Source: Gulbenkiania mobilis (GTDB lineage Bacteria; Pseudomonadota; Gammaproteobacteria; Burkholderiales; Chromobacteriaceae). From it: a DNA stretch of 64,000 nucleotides. Shown one piece after another: positions 45,460-53,675 of this stretch. The stretch lies in assembly GCA_004346645.1 (NCBI GenBank), contig SMDA01000009.1:62001-126000 (forward strand), in the 5' to 3' direction. A model generated the notes under the pieces. The model saw only the letters and a program-made list of their open reading frames with translations, had not been told where the DNA came from and ran no database searches. Positions within the stretch are counted from its first letter, which is position 1; each line of letters starts with the position of its first letter. The translations under genes and the position numbers were made by a program.

Positions 45460-47079
45460 TCAGACCCGATACTGTGACACGGTGGCCAAGATGTCGCGCG
45501 CCTGGGCATGTACACCCTGGGCCGCGCTGGCGGTGTTGTCGGCGGCGGCGGAGTTCTCTTCCGCCATTTGTGCAATCTGTTCCACCGTCTGCGCGATGGT
45601 CTGGCTGGCGGCGCTCTGTTCTCCGATGCTGCCGGAGATGTCCTGCACCGATTCCATTGCACGTTGGGTCAGGCTACGGATGCGCCCGATGGCCTCGCTG
45701 GCAGCCCGCGCACTCTCGGCCTCGCGGCCCACCCGCTGCACCACGCTTTCCATGCTGCTGACCGCCTCATGCGTGCCCTGCTGCATCTTCTGGATAACCG
45801 AGGCGATCTCGGTGGTGGAAGCGGCGGTCCGCTCCGCCAGCTTGCGCACCTCGTCGGCCACCACAGCAAAGCCACGACCGGTTTCCCCTGCCCGTGCCGC
45901 CTCGATGGCTGCATTGAGCGCCAGAAGGTTGGTCTGGTCGGCAATATCCTTGATTACACCGAGCACCGTGGCGATGGTCTCGCTGTCCGCGCGCAGCCGG
46001 CCGATACGTGTGGCGGCCTCCTCGATGGAGTGGGCCACCGTGGTGATGCCCTCCACCGTTGCCAGGATCACCTGGCTGCCTTCTTCCGCCGTCTGGCCCG
46101 CTTCCCGAGTCTGCTGACTGGCCTCCTGGGCCCGCTCAGCCACATGGTTGATGCTGACCGTGAGCTGTTCGATGGCCGAGGCCATGCCCGCCGCCGCCTC
46201 ACTCTGGTGGTGCGAGCTGGTGGCGATTTCCCGGGTATGATGGGTCATCTGCGTCATCGCCTCGTCCATGCTGCGCACGCTGGTGACGATGCTGCCGAAG
46301 CTCTGCTGCAGGCGTGCGAGAAGCTCGTTGAAGGCCTGTGCGGTGACGCCCACCTCGTCTCGGCGCAGCACCACTGCCCGATGGGTGAAGTCCAGACTCT
46401 CGCGCACTGTTCCGAGACTGCCGGCGATACTGGAGAGGCTGCGACGGATGGACAGGAACAGCAGCAGCCCGCTGATGCCGCACACCAGCACAGCCACCAC
46501 CATAGCGCCCACGCTGGTGGCGAAGGCAGAGCGGTAGGCACTGGCGTTGTCCTGTCTGAGGTTGTCGGCCAAGGTGTAGTGGAAGGACTCGTGGGCGGCC
46601 AGCGCATCCTGTAGCGCGCGCGCCGCGTTGCGGTGGGTGCCGCTGGTGACCAGTGCCTGGGCAGCGGGCAGCTGACCGGCAGTGGCCAGCGCTTTCACTT
46701 GCTGATGCACCTTGCGGTAGGTCTCCGCCGCTTCTCGGTCCTTCTGCAGCAGGGCCCGGTCTTCGTCATTTACCAGCAGCGTGTCCTCGTATTGCTTGAG
46801 CTGGGTCTCCAGTGCGCGGTCGGCTTTCTGGATGCGCTCGACTGCGCTGGCCTGATCCTCCGCTGTCGTGGCGAGCACCAGGCGCAACACGCCCAGCCGC
46901 ATCTCGCTCACCTGCTCCTGCGCTTCATGTAGTGCCGTAAGACTGGGAAAGGTGTTGGCCGAAAGGTACTCCAGGCGCTGGTTGGACTGGCGCAGCTGCC
47001 AGATGCCGAAGCCGCCGACCAGAAGCAGGGCGGCCAGGGCCAGAGACAGGGTGGCCAGCAGGCGTTGGCTGATGTTCAT
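45460..47079 (-). CDS. Methyl-accepting chemotaxis protein
   Basis: A 539-residue chemoreceptor: TM1 about 7-29, a helical periplasmic ligand domain about 30-190 of the four-helix-bundle type, TM2 about 196-216, HAMP about 217-268, and a cytoplasmic signalling domain whose tip contains [21 protein letters not shown] and [18 protein letters not shown]. The ligand is unknown. The C-terminus lacks a CheR-tethering pentapeptide (it ends SQYRV). ATG 47079 is chosen as it precedes TM1 correctly. The orphan cheR at 13-14 kb is a possible partner. Confidence 0.94.
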   Translation of the reverse strand: MNISQRLLATLSLALAALLLVGGFGIWQLRQSNQRLEYLSANTFPSLTALHEAQEQVSEMRLGVLRLVLATTAEDQASAVERIQKADRALETQLKQYEDTLLVNDEDRALLQKDREAAETYRKVHQQVKALATAGQLPAAQALVTSGTHRNAARALQDALAAHESFHYTLADNLRQDNASAYRSAFATSVGAMVVAVLVCGISGLLLFLSIRRSLSSIAGSLGTVRESLDFTHRAVVLRRDEVGVTAQAFNELLARLQQSFGSIVTSVRSMDEAMTQMTHHTREIATSSHHQSEAAAGMASAIEQLTVSINHVAERAQEASQQTREAGQTAEEGSQVILATVEGITTVAHSIEEAATRIGRLRADSETIATVLGVIKDIADQTNLLALNAAIEAARAGETGRGFAVVADEVRKLAERTAASTTEIASVIQKMQQGTHEAVSSMESVVQRVGREAESARAASEAIGRIRSLTQRAMESVQDISGSIGEQSAASQTIAQTVEQIAQMAEENSAAADNTASAAQGVHAQARDILATVSQYRV

Positions 47080-47203
47080 GATAGGTTCCCGACGGTGGAG
47101 ATTGCGGAGGGCGCCGGCGAAGGCCGTAGCGTGTTCCCTGCACGATTGTAATTTTATGAAGGTCACGCGACAACTTCTCCTGAGCCTGCTGTCGCCAACA
47201 ATG

Positions 47204-47233
47204 AAAAAGCCCCGCGACAGGCGGGGCTTTCGG
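47204..47233 (-). terminator. Terminator of suhB
   Basis: On the minus strand AAAGCCCCGC-CTGTC-GCGGGGCTTTTT, 14 bases after the suhB stop. Confidence 0.9.
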
Positions 47234-47246
47234 AAAACGGTCGGGC

Positions 47247-48032
47247 TTAGCGATGGGCGGCCAGGATCTGCAGCAGCTGGGCCAGCACCTTGGGGCTGCC
47301 TGCCACGATGTCGCCCGACTCCAGCCAGCCATCCTCACCGTCCATATCGGTGACGATACCGCCGGCCTCCTGGACGATCAGGCTGCCCGCAGCAATGTCC
47401 CAGGGCTTCAGGTTGAACTCGAAGAAACCGTCCACCCGGCCGCAGGCCACATTGCACAGGTCGAGCGAGGCGGCGCCTTCGCGACGGGCACCGGCAGTTT
47501 TGGCCAGTACGTCCTTCAGCATCGCCAGATAGGTATCCATCATGCTCTGGTCCACAACCGGAAATCCGGTAGCGATCAGGCACTCGTTCAGGCTGGTGCG
47601 TTTGGAAACGCGGATGCGACGGTCGTTGAGGAAGGCGCCCACACCGCGGCTGGCGGTGAAGAGGTCGTTGCGGTTGGGGTCGTACACCACGGCCTGCTGG
47701 ATCTGGCCCTTGTGCGCCAGTGCGATCGATACCGCATACTGGGGGTGGCCGTGGAAGAAGTTGGTGGTGCCGTCGATCGGGTCGATGATCCACTCGTATT
47801 CGGACTGGCCGATGCCGTGGGCACCGGACTCTTCTGCTAGAATCGCGTGCTTCGGATACGCCTCGCGAATCACCTCCAGAATCGCCTGTTCCGCTGCCTG
47901 GTCCACCTCGGTCACGAAGTCGTTGTGCCGTTTCTTCTCGATACGCACAGTGTCGAGATTGAGGGAAGCGCGCTGGATGACGTTGGCAGCGCGGCGTGCG
48001 GCTTTCACCGCGACATTGAGCATCGGATGCAT
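47247..48032 (-). CDS. suhB: SuhB, inositol monophosphatase family / rRNA antitermination cofactor
   Basis: The 261-residue protein matches E. coli SuhB closely at the start ([15 protein letters not shown]). Mg-dependent phosphatase motifs are present: [19 protein letters not shown] (metal Asp residues) and [16 protein letters not shown]. SuhB in E. coli also joins the Nus complex on rRNA operons. ATG 48032 is chosen by that N-terminal match; the upstream frame extension is not. It is divergent from trmJ, another RNA-related gene, as often seen. Confidence 0.95.
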   Translation of the reverse strand: MHPMLNVAVKAARRAANVIQRASLNLDTVRIEKKRHNDFVTEVDQAAEQAILEVIREAYPKHAILAEESGAHGIGQSEYEWIIDPIDGTTNFFHGHPQYAVSIALAHKGQIQQAVVYDPNRNDLFTASRGVGAFLNDRRIRVSKRTSLNECLIATGFPVVDQSMMDTYLAMLKDVLAKTAGARREGAASLDLCNVACGRVDGFFEFNLKPWDIAAGSLIVQEAGGIVTDMDGEDGWLESGDIVAGSPKVLAQLLQILAAHR

Positions 48033-48111
48033 AGAATGACGGCCTCTGGAGTGCTGGAAACGGCGCTGCGCCTGGCGCGCGGGCCGTTCTGTCCTAATCT
48101 GGTTTAAGGAA

Positions 48112-48142
48112 CAAAAAAACCCCGCGCAAGCGCCGGGTTTTT
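48112..48142 (+). terminator. Terminator-like hairpin in the suhB-trmJ divergent region
   Basis: AACCC(C)GCGC-AA-GCGC(C)GGGTT with one internal mismatch, flanked by seven A and five T. It lies upstream of trmJ, 34 bases before its start, with no annotated gene ending on that side. It could end a short leader transcript or act as an attenuator. Confidence 0.6.
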
Positions 48143-48175
48143 GCAAGTGTCCGCGATTCTACTCAAAAACCACTC

Positions 48176-48958
48176 ATGAATAAACCCCAAGTCCCTGATT
48201 TCCTGAAGAACATCCGCATCGTGCTGGCCCGTCCCAGCCATCCGGGCAACATCGGCTCGGCTGCACGGGCCATGAAAACGATGGGCCTGACCAGGCTATA
48301 CCTGGTGGAGCCGAAGACCTTTCCTTCCGACGAGGCGAATGCGCTCGCTTCGGGGGCGGTGGATGTGCTCGAGCACGCCACGGTGGTGCCCACGCTGGTG
48401 GAGGCGCTTGCCGGGGTGACGGTGGCGTGCGCGCTCACCAGCCGCCGACGTGAGCTGACCACTCCGCTTTCCACGCCGCGCGAGACCGCGCCGGAGCTGA
48501 TGGCGCGTGCACGCGACGGCGAGCAGGTGGCGCTGGTGTTTGGCAATGAGACCTTCGGGCTGTCGATCGAAGAGGTGGAGCAGTGCAATCGCCTCGTCAC
48601 CATACCCGGCAACCCCGACTACTTCTCGCTGAACCTGGCCATGGCCGTGCAGGTGATGACCTACGAGCTCTTCAGCCATGCCGGGGTCGGGGTTGAGCAT
48701 CTGCGCGCTGAAGCGGAGACGGCCACCCGGGACGAGGTAGAGGGCTTCTGTGTACATCTGGATGCCACGCTGGCACGAGTGGGCTACTACGAGCGCCGCA
48801 ATGGCGAGCGGTTGATGCGCCGCATGCGTACGCTCTTCAACCGGGCCGGACTGCTGCGCGAGGAGGTGGACATCCTGCGCGGCTTCCTCAAGCAGGTACA
48901 GCGTACGGCGGACAGGGCCGACGCCGCTTCAGTGCCGTCGGAGGACGGGGAGGCATGA
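48176..48958 (+). CDS. trmJ: tRNA (cytidine/uridine-2'-O)-methyltransferase TrmJ
   Basis: A SPOUT methyltransferase modifying Nm32 of tRNAs. 260 residues: IRIVLARPSHPGNIGSAARAMKTMGL at the N-terminus, LVFGNETFGLS and IPGNPDYFSLNLAMAVQVMTYE knot motifs, then the TrmJ-type C-terminal helical extension (ERLMRRMRTLFNRAGLLREEVDILRGFLKQV). It is divergent from suhB. In many gammaproteobacteria trmJ sits between suhB and iscR; here the ISC operon is 13 kb away. Confidence 0.94.
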   Translation: MNKPQVPDFLKNIRIVLARPSHPGNIGSAARAMKTMGLTRLYLVEPKTFPSDEANALASGAVDVLEHATVVPTLVEALAGVTVACALTSRRRELTTPLSTPRETAPELMARARDGEQVALVFGNETFGLSIEEVEQCNRLVTIPGNPDYFSLNLAMAVQVMTYELFSHAGVGVEHLRAEAETATRDEVEGFCVHLDATLARVGYYERRNGERLMRRMRTLFNRAGLLREEVDILRGFLKQVQRTADRADAASVPSEDGEA

Positions 48959-49204
48959 GGCCCGCAGGGGACAAGGGGTTCGCAAGGCAGGGGCGGGTGA
49001 CTGCCTGCGCCGCGCCCAGCGTGCCGTCCTGCTGCTATCACCCGCCTTGCAGTCTCCCTGTTTGGCAAGCGCTGCCTTGTACCGCCAGCCCGCGTGTGGC
49101 TGCCTGCCCGGCCCTTCGCTGGCTGCGGTCCCGACATGCGCTGCCGGGACCGCGTGTGCGCCTTGCTCGTCCCATTTCTTCGGGCCTGGTTCGCGCAAGG
49201 CGTC

Positions 49205-49216
49205 AGGTTGGCCGAA
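49205..49216 (+). repeat. DUS-like 12-mer copy 20 (intergenic)
   Basis: AGGTTGGCCGAA 13 bases before the DUF1853 start; the following GG makes GAAGG, the only ribosome-site-like word there. Confidence 0.83.
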
Positions 49217-49229
49217 GGCGCACTGGCCA

Positions 49230-50156
49230 ATGAACGGGCGCGTACCACCGGTGCTAGACACCCTGCACCAACCAGTGGTGCGCGATCTTGCCTTTCTACT
49301 TTATGCGCCACCCCCCTGGCCGCAGGGGGGCGCGTTGCCTCCTGGGCTTCTGGCGGGGCAGGACGCGGAGCGCCTGCTGCAGGCGCTGGATCGTGCCCCT
49401 CAGCCGCTGCTGCGGGCGGTACTCTCGCCGGGGGAGCGGCGCCTCGGAAGATACGCCGAGCGGCTGCTAGCATTCTGGCTGGCCCATGCTCCCCACTTAC
49501 AGCCTGTTTCGGCCAACCTTGCCGTGCGCGATGCCAACGGCCGCACGCTTGGCGAGTTTGACTTCCTGCTGCGCATCAATGGTGAGCCTTGGCATTTAGA
49601 GGTGGCCAGCAAGTTCTACCTGGCCCTTGGTGCCGCGCCTGCCTCCTTGGTCGGCCCGAGCCTGCGCGATGCGTGGGCGCTGAAGGCCGGCAAGCTCACG
49701 CAGCAGTTGCAGCTGACGCGGCATCCCGAAGCCCAGCGGATTCTGCCGCCGGGATTTGCCGGGTGCCTTAGCGGCAGCCTGCTGACCGGCTGGCTGTTTG
49801 CGCCGCCCAAGGCTTCTTTCGAGCGCCCTTTTCCGCAGGCACTGTATGGCTGGTGGTGTGCGGTGGACCAGCCTTGGCCGCAGTCTTGTCCCGGCAGCCG
49901 CTGGGCCTGGCTGCCGCGTCTGGGCTGGCTGGCACCGGCGCGGCTGCATCTGTCCGCTACCGACACGCAGCCTAGGCTCGCCCGCCGCCTGTTTGGGGCC
50001 GGATCGCCCCAGATGGTGGCGGAAATGCAGGCGACCGCCGATGGCGCATGGAGGGAGGTGGCCCGCGGGTTCGTCACGCCGCCGGGCTGGCCTGGTCACT
50101 CACCCTTCAACGCCTTGTTGCAGGTGCTGTCTGCAGTCCCTGGGGGGATGAGATGA
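49230..50156 (+). CDS. DUF1853 family protein
   Basis: A 308-residue protein matching the DUF1853 family by its opening VRDLAFLLYAPP and the central VRDANGRTLGEFDFLLRINGEPWHLEVASKFYL. The last motif (E-x-D...E-V-x-x-K) resembles a PD-(D/E)xK nuclease core: Asp in GEFDFLL, Glu and Lys in LEVASKFYL. Function is not established. ATG 49230 is chosen; a longer frame reaches 49047 but adds a Cys/Pro/Arg-rich segment unlike a protein start. Its stop overlaps the flavodoxin start as ATGA. An antisense 12-mer lies within. Confidence 0.8.
   Translation: MNGRVPPVLDTLHQPVVRDLAFLLYAPPPWPQGGALPPGLLAGQDAERLLQALDRAPQPLLRAVLSPGERRLGRYAERLLAFWLAHAPHLQPVSANLAVRDANGRTLGEFDFLLRINGEPWHLEVASKFYLALGAAPASLVGPSLRDAWALKAGKLTQQLQLTRHPEAQRILPPGFAGCLSGSLLTGWLFAPPKASFERPFPQALYGWWCAVDQPWPQSCPGSRWAWLPRLGWLAPARLHLSATDTQPRLARRLFGAGSPQMVAEMQATADGAWREVARGFVTPPGWPGHSPFNALLQVLSAVPGGMR
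49508..49519 (-). repeat. DUS-like 12-mer copy 21
   Basis: AGGTTGGCCGAA on the minus strand, antisense in the DUF1853 gene, where the gene reads Ser-Ala-Asn-Leu. It faces copy 20 across 291 bp. Confidence 0.83.
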
Positions 50157-50611
50157 CCAAATGCCTGCTGATCCTGTACGCCAGCCAGACCGGACGCACC
50201 GAACGCTTGGCCGAAGCCTGCCACGAGGGCGCGCTGCGTTGTGAGGGCGTGACCGTGCACGTGCGCCGCGCGGCCGCCGCGTCGCTGGAAGACCTGCTGG
50301 CTGCGGATGGCGTGCTAATCGGGACCCCGGAAAACTTTGGCTACATGGCCGGCGCGGTCAAGGATTTCTTTGACCGTACTTTTTATCCCGCGCAGGGGCG
50401 GGTGGAAGGGCTGCCCTACGGGCTGTTTGTGTCCGCCGGCAACGACGGACGTGGAGCTGTGGCCTCGGTGGAGCGGATCGCACGTGGCTATCCCTTCAAG
50501 CCGGTCTGCCCCCCGCTGATCGTGCACGGCGAACCGGACGAGGCCGCACTGGCCGCTGCGCAGGAGATGGGCGAGACGCTGGCGACAGGCATCTTGATGG
50601 GGATGTTCTGA
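50153..50611 (+). CDS. Flavodoxin-like FMN protein
   Basis: A 152-residue protein of the flavodoxin/NADPH-dependent FMN reductase superfamily. The phosphate loop is YASQTGRTERLAEA (about 9-22), and GTPENFGYMAGAVKDFFDRTF (about 57-77) and FVSAGNDGRGAVASVERI contact the flavin ring. Its redox partner is unknown. It is coupled to DUF1853 upstream (ATGA) and to the HExxH gene downstream, which starts directly after its stop. A near copy of the dispersed word (CTTGGCCGAAG, 50207) lies in the loop codons. Confidence 0.88.
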   Translation: MTKCLLILYASQTGRTERLAEACHEGALRCEGVTVHVRRAAAASLEDLLAADGVLIGTPENFGYMAGAVKDFFDRTFYPAQGRVEGLPYGLFVSAGNDGRGAVASVERIARGYPFKPVCPPLIVHGEPDEAALAAAQEMGETLATGILMGMF

Positions 50612-51253
50612 ATGACGTTCTTCCGTTCAGCCCCTCCTTCCCGGCGGCTTACCCCGCAAGAAGTCCTGCTGCTGCAGGAGCTGTTCGGCCCGGCGCTGGC
50701 GACCGAGACCGTCAGGGTGCACGGACGTAGTTTCCTGCCGGGCCTGGCTGTGCCGATGGCGCCGTTCGGGACAGTGTATTTTCCACGGCGCTGGTTTCGA
50801 GACGACTATGCCATACTGCCCGCGCGCGATGCGGGGCTTACGGCCTTACGGCTTTTCAATACCTTCGTGCATGAAATGGTGCATGTCTGGCAGTGGCAGA
50901 ACGGCGCCTGCGTCGCCTGGCGCGGGGCGCTGGCTAGCCTGTTGCAGTGGCCGGATCGCGGACGGGCCTATCTCTATCCGCTGCCGGACGGGGTTACCCT
51001 GGCCAATTACGGTCTGGAGCAACAGGCTTCGCTGCTGGCCGATTACTGTACGCTCTGCCGGTGGCCGAACCATCCTGCACTGCTGCGGCTACTGATGCGC
51101 GACAATCTGGCCGCTTCCCAAGCCGCCACACACCCCGATGGGCTTGCCTGGCTGCGGGCTCGCTTCGAGGCGGTGCTGGCCCCCTTCCTATCCGATCCGG
51201 CGTGCTATCGCGGCCAGCCGGGCTGTCTGGGGCGTATCCGCCCCCTGCGTTGA
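50612..51253 (+). CDS. HExxH putative zinc metallopeptidase-like protein
   Basis: 213 residues, no signal peptide. FVHEMVHVWQW (His87-Glu88-x-x-His91) is a zincin motif like those in Rhs/Vgr-associated and DUF4157-type proteins. The third ligand may be in the Glu/Asp-rich YGLEQQASLLADY segment near 137-149, where E139 fits a gluzincin layout. The N-terminal half resembles a small beta domain with GTVYFPRRWF. It follows the flavodoxin stop without a gap. Peptidase activity is only suggested by the motif. The gene is followed by a bidirectional terminator. Confidence 0.72.
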   Translation: MTFFRSAPPSRRLTPQEVLLLQELFGPALATETVRVHGRSFLPGLAVPMAPFGTVYFPRRWFRDDYAILPARDAGLTALRLFNTFVHEMVHVWQWQNGACVAWRGALASLLQWPDRGRAYLYPLPDGVTLANYGLEQQASLLADYCTLCRWPNHPALLRLLMRDNLAASQAATHPDGLAWLRARFEAVLAPFLSDPACYRGQPGCLGRIRPLR

Positions 51254-51260
51254 CCGGAAA

Positions 51261-51292
51261 AGACAAAGGCGGACCGAAGCCCGCCTTTGTCA
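51261..51292. terminator. Bidirectional terminator HExxH gene / fnr
   Basis: Perfect 11-bp stem GACAAAGGCGG/CCGCCTTTGTC, between convergent genes. Confidence 0.85.
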
Positions 51293-51314
51293 TGAAGTGT
51301 GGCTGAATGCGTGT

Positions 51315-52061
51315 TCAGACACCGTGCGCATGCGCGCAACCTGCGATCAGTGCTTTGAGTTCCTCCGGCTTGATCAGCTGGATGTGCTTGTGATCCACCA
51401 CCAGCCAGCCCTGCTGCTGGAACTTCGACAGCGTGCGGCTGACGGTTTCCAGTTTGAGGCCAAGGAAGCTGCCGATCTCCTCGCGGCTCATGCGCAGAAT
51501 AAAGTCGTTGGCAGCAAAACCGCGCGAGGCCAGGCGCTGCGACAGGTTGAGCAGGAAGGCAGCCAAGCGCTCCTCGGCTTTCATGTTGCCCAGAAGCAGC
51601 ATCACGTTCTGATCGCGCACAATCTCCCGGCTCATCAGTCGGTAGAAGTGATGCTGCAGGCTCGGGATCTCGCGGCTGAGACCTTCCATGCGGCCGAACG
51701 GCAGTTCGCAGACCTCGCTGTCCTCCAGCGCGATGGCGTCGCAGCCGTGCACATTGGAGGAAATGCCGTCCAGGCCCATCAGTTCGCCGGACATCAGGAA
51801 GCCGGTGACCTGCTCGCGGCCATCCTGGCTGGCCACCGACGTCTTGAAGACCCCAGTGCGCACGGCGTAGAGCGACTTGAAAGACTCGCCGCTGCGGAAG
51901 AGGTACTCTCCCCGCTTGAGCCGCCGGCTCTGGCGGATCACCGCGTCAAGCTGCGACATTTCGTCTCGGTTGAGCCCGATGGGGAGGCACAGTTCCCGCA
52001 AGCTGCAATTGGAGCAGGAGACCTTTAGTGCGTGAAACGGGGTGTGGTGGTGTTCAGACAT
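51315..52061 (-). CDS. fnr: FNR oxygen-sensing transcription regulator
   Basis: A 248-residue CRP/FNR-family activator sensing O2 through a [4Fe-4S] cluster. Ligands are visible: C16, C19 and C25 in CSNCSLRELC, and C107 in NVHGCDA. A cyclic-nucleotide-like beta domain and dimer helix follow. The C-terminal HTH is SREEIGSFLGLKLETVSRTLSKF, where ETVSR is the FNR-specific DNA-reading helix. Start 52061 is chosen because the Cys cluster then lies at the normal distance. An FNR box lies upstream, shared with divergent hemN. Confidence 0.96.
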   Translation of the reverse strand: MSEHHHTPFHALKVSCSNCSLRELCLPIGLNRDEMSQLDAVIRQSRRLKRGEYLFRSGESFKSLYAVRTGVFKTSVASQDGREQVTGFLMSGELMGLDGISSNVHGCDAIALEDSEVCELPFGRMEGLSREIPSLQHHFYRLMSREIVRDQNVMLLLGNMKAEERLAAFLLNLSQRLASRGFAANDFILRMSREEIGSFLGLKLETVSRTLSKFQQQGWLVVDHKHIQLIKPEELKALIAGCAHAHGV

Positions 52062-52089
52062 ACCGTTTTGGGCAACCTTGTAAATAAGC

Positions 52090-52103
52090 TTGACTCTTAT
52101 CAA
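52090..52103. promoter_or_regulatory. FNR box between fnr and hemN
   Basis: TTGAC-TCTT-ATCAA matches the FNR consensus TTGAT-N4-ATCAA at 9 of 10 positions. It is centred 35 bp upstream of the fnr start codon and 73 bp upstream of the hemN start codon. That fits activation of hemN and autoregulation of fnr. Confidence 0.75.
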
Positions 52104-52169
52104 AGCAGGGAAAGCTAGATTTTAGCAAATTTATCAGCCCACCCATGCATTCCCAAATGTACCCGCAAA

Positions 52170-53576
52170 ATGACCCCCACCCAAACCTTTTCGCCTGCCC
52201 GCTTCGAGTTTGATCGCGACCTGATCGAACGGCTGGATGGCTCCGGGCCCCGCTATACCTCCTACCCGACTGCCGACCGCTTCACGCCGGCCTTTGATGA
52301 AGGCCAATACCTGCATTGGTTGCGCCAGCGGTCCATCGGGGCGAATAGCAAGCCTATATCATTATATGTTCATGTACCGTTTTGCAACACTGTTTGTTAT
52401 TACTGCGGTTGCAACAAGATCATCACCAAGGACACTTCGCGCGCCGACACCTATCTGGACTATCTGGAAAAGGAAATCGCGCTGGTGTCCGATGCCTTGG
52501 GCCATCGTGAGAAAGTAATCCAGCTGCATTTCGGCGGCGGCACCCCCACCTTCCTGTCCGATGCCCAACTGACCCGGCTCATGGAGATGTTGCGTGCACG
52601 GTTCGACTTTCTGCCTGAAGGCGAGTTCTCGATCGAGATCGATCCGCGTAAGGTGGGGCGCGAGACGGTGTTCCATCTGGCCAGCCTGGGCTTCAACCGC
52701 ATGAGCGTGGGCGTGCAGGATTTCGAGCCTGCGGTGCAGCAGGCGGTCAACCGTATCCAGAGCGAGGAAGAGACGCTGACGGTGATCCAGGCTGCGCGCG
52801 ACGCCGGCTTCCGCTCGGTAAGTGTGGACTTGATCTACGGCCTGCCGCTGCAGACCACCGCGTCGGTGGCGCGCACGGTCGACAAGGTGATCGCAATGTC
52901 GCCGGACCGCATCGCGCTCTACAATTATGCGCACCTGCCCACGGTATTCATGCCGCAGCGTCGCATCAACGAAGCGGATCTGCCCACTCCGCAGGTGAAG
53001 CTGGACATCCTGCAGAATTCGGTCGAACAGCTCTCGGCGGCGGGCTACGTTTTCATCGGCATGGACCACTTCGCTAAGCCGGACGATGACCTGACCCGTG
53101 CGCTGGAGCAGGGGCGGCTGCAACGCAACTTCCAGGGCTACTCCACCCATGCAGACTGCGACATGATCGGCCTGGGCGTTTCCTCCATCGGCAAGGTAGG
53201 CCCCTGTTATGCACAAAGCCAGAAGGACATCGAGCTCTATTACCAGGCCCTGGATGCGGGCCATCTACCGGTGATGCGTGGGCTGACGCTCGACAGTGAC
53301 GACATCCTGCGGCGTAGCGTCATCCAAGCGCTGATGTGCCGCTTCGCGTTGTCCACCGAGGCGATTGAGGAAGTCTTCAACATCAACTTCGCCGAGTATT
53401 TCGCAGAAGAGCTGCCCCGGCTGCGGGCCTTGCAGCAGGAAGGACTGCTGACCTTCGACGGGGATTTCCTAATGGTGGAGCCCAAGGGGCGCTTCCTGAT
53501 CCGTAACATCGCCATGATCTTCGATCGCCACCTGCGCGAGCGTGAGACGCGCGCCCGTTACTCCAAGACGATCTGA
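52170..53576 (+). CDS. hemN: Oxygen-independent coproporphyrinogen III dehydrogenase HemN
   Basis: A radical-SAM enzyme making protoporphyrinogen IX without O2. The 468-residue product has PRYTSYPTADRF at the N-terminus, the [4Fe-4S]/SAM motif C72-N-T-V-C76-Y-Y-C79-G-C81, the HFGGGTPTFLS SAM-binding segment and GLGVSSIGKVG, all typical of true HemN rather than HemW. It is divergent from fnr with an FNR box between, as in other proteobacteria where haem synthesis is induced anaerobically. Confidence 0.97.
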   Translation: MTPTQTFSPARFEFDRDLIERLDGSGPRYTSYPTADRFTPAFDEGQYLHWLRQRSIGANSKPISLYVHVPFCNTVCYYCGCNKIITKDTSRADTYLDYLEKEIALVSDALGHREKVIQLHFGGGTPTFLSDAQLTRLMEMLRARFDFLPEGEFSIEIDPRKVGRETVFHLASLGFNRMSVGVQDFEPAVQQAVNRIQSEEETLTVIQAARDAGFRSVSVDLIYGLPLQTTASVARTVDKVIAMSPDRIALYNYAHLPTVFMPQRRINEADLPTPQVKLDILQNSVEQLSAAGYVFIGMDHFAKPDDDLTRALEQGRLQRNFQGYSTHADCDMIGLGVSSIGKVGPCYAQSQKDIELYYQALDAGHLPVMRGLTLDSDDILRRSVIQALMCRFALSTEAIEEVFNINFAEYFAEELPRLRALQQEGLLTFDGDFLMVEPKGRFLIRNIAMIFDRHLRERETRARYSKTI

Positions 53577-53583
53577 TCCACGC

Positions 53584-53595
53584 TTCGGCCAACCT
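53584..53595 (-). repeat. DUS-like 12-mer copy 22 (intergenic)
   Basis: AGGTTGGCCGAA on the minus strand, 7 bases after the hemN stop and 23 bases before the terminator. Confidence 0.85.
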
Positions 53596-53617
53596 TCCGA
53601 CCCGGCCGGGCGTCATG

Positions 53618-53655
53618 GAAAAAGCCGCAGCTCTTTCGAGCGTGCGGCTTTTTTA
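53618..53655. terminator. Bidirectional terminator hemN / AGCS symporter
   Basis: GCCGCA/TGCGGC with an inner GCTC-TTTC-GAGC extension, A run left and TTTTTT right. Confidence 0.9.
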
Positions 53656-53675
53656 TGGCGCGTCAGACTGGCGTC

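Noticed and set aside
49047-49229. Upstream extension of the DUF1853 gene
   Set aside because: Adds a Cys/Pro/Arg-rich stretch with no family support; ATG 49230 gives the family start.
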